DNA of 48,854 nucleotides from Acidobacteriota bacterium (lineage in GTDB: Bacteria; Acidobacteriota; Terriglobia; Terriglobales; Acidobacteriaceae): NCBI GenBank assembly GCA_021816455.1, contig JAKAXU010000023.1:1-48854 (forward strand), written 5' to 3'. Under the pieces are notes generated by a model. The model was not told the origin of the DNA. It was given only the letters and a program-made list of their open reading frames with translations, and did no database searches. Within the stretch, counting starts at the first letter, position 1; every line of letters begins with the position of its first letter. The position numbers and the translations under genes were made by a program. This document shows positions 42,608 through 48,854 of this stretch, in pieces.

Positions 42608-43324
42608 ATGAGGGTTCGACCTATTCATCTTGTTGTTTCGGCATGCGCTGTGTTCAGCTTCACGGGCTGTGCGACCAAGAATTATGTGCGTAACCAGACG
42701 GCGCCGATCATCCAGCAGACCGACCAATTGGATCAGAAGACGGCGGATAACAATCGTGCGATTCACGACGTAGACAGCCGCGCACAAGCGGGCATTGGCA
42801 AAGCGCAACAGTCGGCAGACACAGCCGGACAGAACGCGAACTCTGCGCAGCAGGCGGCGATGGGCGCGACCGGTGCGGCAAACGATGCAGTGCATCGCGC
42901 TGATTCGCTGGCAGGTGTGGTGGCAGGACTGGATAACTACAAGCAGGTGGGCGACGTGACGGTTACCTTCGCCTTCAACAAATCCGTACTGACCAGCGAC
43001 GATCGCGCGCAACTCGACAGCTTCGCCGCCAAACTGAACGGCGCGAGCAACTACATTCTGGAAGTAACGGGCGGGACGGACTCAATCGGCAACCCGCAGT
43101 ACAACTACCAACTCAGCCAGCGCCGCGCGGATGCTGTGGTGCAGTATCTGGCGTCGAAGTACCATATTTCTCCGCGCCGTTTCTATCTGATCGGCATTGG
43201 CGAGGATAAGGCGGTGGGCGACAACCACACGCGCGCCGGGCGGGCAATGAATCGCCGCGTAACGGTACAGATGCTCAGCAATATGAGTAGCAATGCAAAT
43301 TCAGGAGCTGCTTCGGGCAATTGA
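42608..43324 (+). CDS. OmpA/Pal-type peptidoglycan-associated lipoprotein
   Basis: A 238-residue outer-membrane lipoprotein. The signal peptide ends in the lipobox FTGC (Cys21). Residues about 25-105 are an Ala/Gln/Asp-rich helical, coiled-coil-like stalk resembling Lpp. The OmpA_C domain (about 115-225) has VTFAFNKSVLT, the TDSIGNPQYNYQLSQRRADAV block, and a late NRRV arginine for diaminopimelate binding. The normal GHTD reads GGTD. It should tether the outer membrane to the wall. AGAGGA precedes the ATG, and a strong terminator follows. Confidence 0.92.
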   Translation: MRVRPIHLVVSACAVFSFTGCATKNYVRNQTAPIIQQTDQLDQKTADNNRAIHDVDSRAQAGIGKAQQSADTAGQNANSAQQAAMGATGAANDAVHRADSLAGVVAGLDNYKQVGDVTVTFAFNKSVLTSDDRAQLDSFAAKLNGASNYILEVTGGTDSIGNPQYNYQLSQRRADAVVQYLASKYHISPRRFYLIGIGEDKAVGDNHTRAGRAMNRRVTVQMLSNMSSNANSGAASGN

Positions 43325-43402
43325 CCGAAGTCAGCCTGCAAGGCTCGGGTCAGCACCCTCCCCATTTCTGCAAATTATGCTGACTCGAGCACATGCAGGT
43401 CC

Positions 43403-43444
43403 AAGGCCGAAGCGAACCTCCCCCTCGCTTCGGCCTTTGTTTTT
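43403..43444 (+). terminator. Rho-independent terminator after the OmpA-type lipoprotein gene
   Basis: A 12-bp perfect stem, AAGGCCGAAGCG (43403-43414) with CGCTTCGGCCTT (43426-43437), followed by TGTTTTT. Confidence 0.92.
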
Positions 43445-43585
43445 CCCTGGTCTTGGCTTCTCCGGGATCTTCGCTTCATCTGAATACCAACTCAATCTAT
43501 CCCGGTCTGTCTCCCTCACAATCAAAATTGCGCCAAAACGAGAGCACGAGCTGTCAGAATTCAGCCGTATCCGGAGTAATCCCCA

Positions 43586-44230
43586 TCAGGATTGAGGCGA
43601 AAGTCCAAGCCGCAGATGTTCGGCACGCACGTCGTTTGCCGTGAAGAGCGCAAGGAACGGAGCACACTCAGCGGCAGCTTCCACGGCCGGTCGGCCGTTT
43701 GCTTCCTGCCGCTCGACCAGACAGACAACCGCTCCAACATGCATTCCCGCTTCCCGAGCGGCGTGAATGGCTGTGATGGTCGAAGCACCTGTGGTGCAGA
43801 CATCGTCGACGATGAGCACACGCGCGCCCGGCCGACAGAAACCTTCGATGCGACGGCCTGTACCGTGTGCTTTCTCGGATTTCCGTACAAGGAAGCCGTT
43901 CAGCAGAGGTGGCACAGGGGCCCCGGCCACTACTGCTTTCCGTGCTGCGCAGGCACTGGCCGTGGCCACGTTGGAGACGATTGGATCGGCGCCAAGCGTG
44001 AGGCCGCCAACGGCCTCCAGTGCGTCTGGGCCGTCGAGCAGGCCACGCTCGCGCAACTGCTCCAGGATTGCTTGGCCGGTGAGCCGACCGCCCTCGGCGT
44101 GGAGCGTGGTGGTGCGGCAGTCGATGTAGTAATCGCTGGTTGCGCCGGAGGAAAGCGTGAAGCTGCCCAGGCGAAAGCTGATGGTGGCGAGAAGCGTCAG
44201 AAGCTGGTCAATCGAAGGCCGTTCATCCAT
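43586..44230 (-). CDS. pyrE: orotate phosphoribosyltransferase
   Basis: A 214-residue enzyme that makes orotidine 5'-phosphate from orotate and PRPP in pyrimidine synthesis. The block FTLSSGATSDYYIDCR (24-39), FLVRKSEKAHGT (113-124) and the PRPP-binding VLIVDDVCTTGAS (138-150) identify it. The ATG at 44230 is preceded by a TACACT box 7 nt upstream and lacks a Shine-Dalgarno, so it may be translated leaderless. No other pyr gene is in the window. Confidence 0.96.
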   Translation of the reverse strand: MDERPSIDQLLTLLATISFRLGSFTLSSGATSDYYIDCRTTTLHAEGGRLTGQAILEQLRERGLLDGPDALEAVGGLTLGADPIVSNVATASACAARKAVVAGAPVPPLLNGFLVRKSEKAHGTGRRIEGFCRPGARVLIVDDVCTTGASTITAIHAAREAGMHVGAVVCLVERQEANGRPAVEAAAECAPFLALFTANDVRAEHLRLGLSPQS

Positions 44231-44237
44231 GCATACC

Positions 44238-44243
44238 AGTGTA
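44238..44243 (-). promoter_or_regulatory. -10 element of pyrE (leaderless type)
   Basis: TACACT on the minus strand ends 7 nt before the pyrE ATG. No good -35 box was found. Confidence 0.5.
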
Positions 44244-44326
44244 GCGAAACGCAGGGAAGCGATGGATTGAGCCGACTGCGAGCGAACGCAGTGGCGCAGT
44301 CCTGGAAGAGTTGCCGCGCGTAGGCT

Positions 44327-45343
44327 TCAGTGTGACTCGGCAGCCCGGTTCGGAACGAGGCTGAGCGGCTCGGTGAGCGTGAAGAGGATCGTGGTGCCAG
44401 GATCGAGCGTCGTCTGCGGGTGGCTGACCATCAGGTGCGTGGTCACCATGCCTGCACCAATCAACCCACCGGTGAGCGCGCCGACCGGGCCAGCAAAGAT
44501 CGCTCCCGTTGCAGCTCCCACTCCTGTGACGGCACCGTATTCGATGCCGGCGCGCTCCCGGCGCGAGCCGGGTCCGATTCCGCCTTCGTCATCGATGTGG
44601 TGGTCGGAGCCGGGGGTTCCGCTGACCTCGGCTTGGAGTGAGAGACGCGTGCTGTCTGGCAGGATGAGCACCTGCGGCGTGAGGCGCATGCTTCCGTGTC
44701 CGGCAAGATGGCCACTGGAGATGGCGCTGATGCGTCCTTCAATTGTGGAGCCGACAGGAATCAGTACCTTGCCATTCTGCATGACGTCGGCCAGCACTTT
44801 GCCGTGGAAAGGATCGCCCTTGGCATTTTCATCGCTGGAGAGCCGATCCAGCAGCTCGATCCGGAACATGGTTCCCTCGGCAAGCTGCCCAGGGTGAGAC
44901 AAACCGGGATGGACAATATCGCCATCCGGATCAGGGGCCGCGAGACGCGGAGCCAGACCTTGGACTGGCGAAGATTTTGCGGCCATCTGCATGGCAGGCG
45001 CGGGAGATGCCTCGGGATGGACAATATCACCATCCGGATCGGATGCCGCTGCTGATCCGGCCAGTGCTGCCGCTGGCTGCGCGGCGTGAGAAGGGAAGGT
45101 TGCAGCAGGCCTGGTGGAAGTGGGCACAGACGACGAAGCAGGGACTGCTGCCTTGCGGGGAGCGACAACTGCCGCGGAAGGCTTGGGGGCAGCGGACGAT
45201 TCGTTTTCGAGAATCATCTCCGAGGGCGGTTGCGCGACGCCCTGATAGACACCGGCGGGGGCTGTCTGCTGGGCGAAGCCGGAAAAAGTGAAGGCCACAT
45301 ACCCGCTGACGAACAAGGCTGTATGGATCCATCGGTTAGCCAT
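44327..45343 (-). CDS. secreted protein of unknown function with two DPDGDIVHP repeats
   Basis: A 338-residue exported protein not assigned to a known family. The signal peptide ends near FSGFAQ (residue 25). Residues 30-155 are a Pro/Ala/Ser-rich linker with two copies of DPDGDIVHP (102-110 and 138-146). The C-terminal part (about 157-335) is conserved-looking: RIELLDRLSSDENAKGDPFHG, GKVLIPVGSTIEGRI, then a Gly-rich hydrophobic segment GAATGAIFAGPVGALTGGLI and the end TTILFTLTEP. This resembles envelope proteins in which pore or TrbI-like barrels are built from VLIPxGS strands, but that is only a guess. A perfect AGGAGG precedes the ATG at 45343. Confidence 0.75.
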   Translation of the reverse strand: MANRWIHTALFVSGYVAFTFSGFAQQTAPAGVYQGVAQPPSEMILENESSAAPKPSAAVVAPRKAAVPASSSVPTSTRPAATFPSHAAQPAAALAGSAAASDPDGDIVHPEASPAPAMQMAAKSSPVQGLAPRLAAPDPDGDIVHPGLSHPGQLAEGTMFRIELLDRLSSDENAKGDPFHGKVLADVMQNGKVLIPVGSTIEGRISAISSGHLAGHGSMRLTPQVLILPDSTRLSLQAEVSGTPGSDHHIDDEGGIGPGSRRERAGIEYGAVTGVGAATGAIFAGPVGALTGGLIGAGMVTTHLMVSHPQTTLDPGTTILFTLTEPLSLVPNRAAESH

Positions 45344-47001
<1,658 letters not shown>

Positions 47002-47005
47002 ACAG

Positions 47006-47036
47006 CAGGCTCCGGCAACGGAGCCTGTTTTGTTTT
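47006..47036 (+). terminator. Rho-independent terminator after eno
   Basis: CAGGCTCCG (47006-47014), GCAA loop and CGGAGCCTG (47019-47027), followed by TTTTGTTTT. It begins four bases after the eno stop codon. Confidence 0.95.
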
Positions 47037-47083
47037 GCCCGCGATTTCGACGGAATACAAACACAACAGGAAGGATTTCTGCC

Positions 47084-48694
47084 GTGTCTGAGAGACGACG
47101 CCCGGTATTGCTGACCATCCTTGACGGATGGGGCCACAGCGAGAAAAAGGAAGCAAACGCCATTGCGCTGGCCCGCAAACCAACCTACGACAAGCTGCTG
47201 GCCGAGTACCCGAACACGCTGGTCCGTGCCTCGGAGCACTTTGTGGGCCTGCCGGACGGCCAGATGGGCAACAGCGAGGTGGGCCATCTGAACATTGGCG
47301 CTGGCCGTGTTGTCCGCATGGATATCACGCGCATTGACGACCTGATTGCGCGCGACGCCTTCACCCAGCATCCGCCCATTGCGCAGGCGATGCAGCGCGC
47401 GCGGGAGAGTGGACGGAGCCTGCACCTGCTTGGGTTGCTCTCCGACGGCGGCGTGCACTCGCACCAGGAGCATCTCTATGCCCTGCTGCGCGCTGCCAAA
47501 GCGCACGGCGTCACGCGGGTCTTCGTCCATGCCTTTCTGGATGGTCGCGATACGCTGCCGACGTCGGGAGCCGGGTATCTGGAAAAACTTCAGGCGAAGA
47601 TGACCGAGTACGGTATCGGCAAACTCGCCTCGGTCAGCGGACGCTACTACGCGATGGACCGCGACCGCAAGTGGGATCGCGAGCGCAAAGCCTTCGACGC
47701 GATGGTCGCCGGACGAGCCGAAGGCGGCACGACCAGCGATCCCATCGCTCTGCTGAAGGAGCGCTACCACAACGGCATCACTGACGAGTTCACCATTCCG
47801 TTTGTGGTCACCGGTGCCGACGGCAAACCGAATGGCGTCATTCGCGACGAAGATGTGTGCATCAATTTCAATTTCCGGGCAGATCGCGCGCGACAGATTA
47901 CCCGCGTACTGACCCGCGAAAGCGGATTGAACGTTGAGGGAGGACGCAATCTGGACTCCTGGGAATCGCTGGATGCAACGATTCCACGCAGTGAGATTCC
48001 GAAACGCCTGCACTATCTCTGCATGACGCAGTACGACAAGGCGTATCAGCTTCCGCTGGTGATTCTTCCCGAGTCGATGGATAACCTGCTGGCCAACGTG
48101 CTGGGTGCCGCACAGATGAGGAACCTGCGCGTGGCCGAGACGGAGAAATATGCGCACGTGACATATTTCTTCAACGGTGGCGTTGAGACCCCGTTTCCCG
48201 GCGAGGACCGGGTTCTGATTCCATCGCAAAAAGTGGCGACCTATGACCTGGCCCCGGAGATGTCTGCCGAAGGCATCGGCGACACGATTGTGAAGGCGAT
48301 AACCGACACCGCGTTTGACCTGGTGATCGCCAACTTTGCCAATGCCGATATGGTGGGGCACAGCGGCAAACTTGAGCCGACGATCCAAGCGGTCCAGGCC
48401 GTGGACGCGCAGCTTGGCCGCATCTACAAGGCGCTTCGCGAACGCAACGGAGCATGGCTGATTACCGCCGACCACGGCAACGCAGAGCAAATGATCGATC
48501 CTGTCACGGGAGGGCCGCACACAGCGCACACCACGAACCCCGTGCCGCTGATTTATGTGGGAGAAGATGCAAAACACTGCGCGCTGCGAACCGATGGTAG
48601 CCTGCGCGATATCAGTCCGACTCTGATCAACCTGCTGGGGATGGAGTTGCCGAAGCAGATGACCGGCGGGGATCTGCGGATTTTAAAGGCATAG
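47084..48694 (+). CDS. gpmI: 2,3-bisphosphoglycerate-independent phosphoglycerate mutase
   Basis: A 536-residue dimanganese enzyme interconverting 3- and 2-phosphoglycerate, the step before enolase. The metal site begins with ILDGWG (Asp14); the phosphorylated serine is Ser64 in [60 protein letters not shown] and [10 protein letters not shown] follow in the usual order. The GTG at 47084 has GGAAGGA upstream. The eno terminator lies between the two genes, so gpmI needs read-through or its own promoter. Confidence 0.97.
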   Translation: MSERRRPVLLTILDGWGHSEKKEANAIALARKPTYDKLLAEYPNTLVRASEHFVGLPDGQMGNSEVGHLNIGAGRVVRMDITRIDDLIARDAFTQHPPIAQAMQRARESGRSLHLLGLLSDGGVHSHQEHLYALLRAAKAHGVTRVFVHAFLDGRDTLPTSGAGYLEKLQAKMTEYGIGKLASVSGRYYAMDRDRKWDRERKAFDAMVAGRAEGGTTSDPIALLKERYHNGITDEFTIPFVVTGADGKPNGVIRDEDVCINFNFRADRARQITRVLTRESGLNVEGGRNLDSWESLDATIPRSEIPKRLHYLCMTQYDKAYQLPLVILPESMDNLLANVLGAAQMRNLRVAETEKYAHVTYFFNGGVETPFPGEDRVLIPSQKVATYDLAPEMSAEGIGDTIVKAITDTAFDLVIANFANADMVGHSGKLEPTIQAVQAVDAQLGRIYKALRERNGAWLITADHGNAEQMIDPVTGGPHTAHTTNPVPLIYVGEDAKHCALRTDGSLRDISPTLINLLGMELPKQMTGGDLRILKA

Positions 48695-48735
48695 TAGAAG
48701 CAGTTCCTACTTCACAACGCATTCTTCCATCGGCA

Positions 48736-48802
48736 TAGGGGGGAGCCTCGCGGCTCCTTCCCTGCCACACCACCGTACATGCGGGTCCGCATACGGCGGT
48801 TC
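48736..48802 (-). mobile_element. probable 3' end of a group II intron (domains V and VI)
   Basis: On the minus strand a domain V-like hairpin (48769-48800) has a 9-bp lower stem ACCGCCGTA/TACGGTGGT with one G-T pair, a 2-nt TG bulge on the 3' side and a 4-bp upper stem TGCG/CGCA. It is followed by a domain VI-like GGAGCC-GCGA-GGCTCC hairpin (48740-48757) and a possible 3' end at CTAT (about 48736). The layout matches the ends of bacterial group II introns. The body and any reverse transcriptase would lie beyond the right edge on the minus strand; a branch-point adenosine is not clear. Confidence 0.6.
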
Positions 48803-48854
48803 GGGTGGATTGAGCTATGGACCAGCGAACAGCCTTGGAACTCCAGGCGAGTCG

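Noticed and set aside
48695-48735. Terminator directly after gpmI
   Set aside because: No stem with a T-tract is found between the stop codon and the intron-like hairpins; the hairpins themselves fit intron domains better.

Overview
The window looks like a chromosomal segment of a GC-rich, diderm, aerobic-type bacterium, most probably an acidobacterium of the Terriglobia/Acidobacteriaceae kind. This is inferred from gene content and protein style, not from a marker search. Supporting signs are an Oar-like TonB-dependent receptor with an N-terminal carboxypeptidase-regulatory domain preceded by a DUF5666-like protein, a kumamolisin-type S53 protease with Ig-like repeats and a C-terminal hydrophobic/Cys-Ser-Gly-Gly tail, UvrC/MutS/Nth of ordinary bacterial type, and a coproheme decarboxylase in a cell with outer-membrane proteins. 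I see no rRNA, tRNA or CRISPR array.

Layout. 1-611 has no recognisable gene. 687-2808 (minus) holds a DedA membrane protein and myo-inositol-1-phosphate synthase. 2897-4494 (plus) holds chdC (hemQ) and nth. 4508-8446 (minus) is a tightly overlapping heme operon: CcsA/HemX-like protein, hemA, hemC, hemD. A perfect Crp/Fnr-type palindrome lies between it and the divergent operon mutS-nagZ-anmK-lipoprotein (8571-15112). 15241-19535 (plus) is the DUF5666-like protein and the TonB-dependent receptor, closed by a two-way terminator. 19627-24096 (minus) carries an ATP-grasp enzyme, TerC, an animal-type glutaminyl cyclase homologue, TatC and TatA/B. Then come an FAD oxidoreductase (minus), an AhpD-like protein (plus), a giant S53 protease (minus) and a CAP-domain protein (minus).

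31463-32835 (plus) is a lone DppC-type permease plus a phosphoesterase. Next are an outer-membrane barrel protein (minus), an HTH-TOBE regulator, an amidohydrolase, an EamA exporter, an HtrA protease and a peptidoglycan-binding protein (all plus). uvrC and a receiver-like small protein follow (minus), then an OmpA-type lipoprotein (plus), pyrE and a DPDGDIVHP-repeat secreted protein (minus), and the glycolytic genes eno and gpmI (plus). At the right edge a hairpin pair on the minus strand looks like domains V and VI of a group II intron whose body lies outside the window.

Functional themes: early and terminal heme synthesis, DNA repair (mutS, nth, uvrC), peptidoglycan recycling (nagZ, anmK, possibly the peptide-binding lipoprotein), Tat export, secreted proteases and envelope proteins, and lower glycolysis. 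A repeated feature is a TANNNT -10 element 6-9 nt before the start codon of at least seven first genes, with no usable Shine-Dalgarno at most of them. This suggests that many transcripts here are leaderless.
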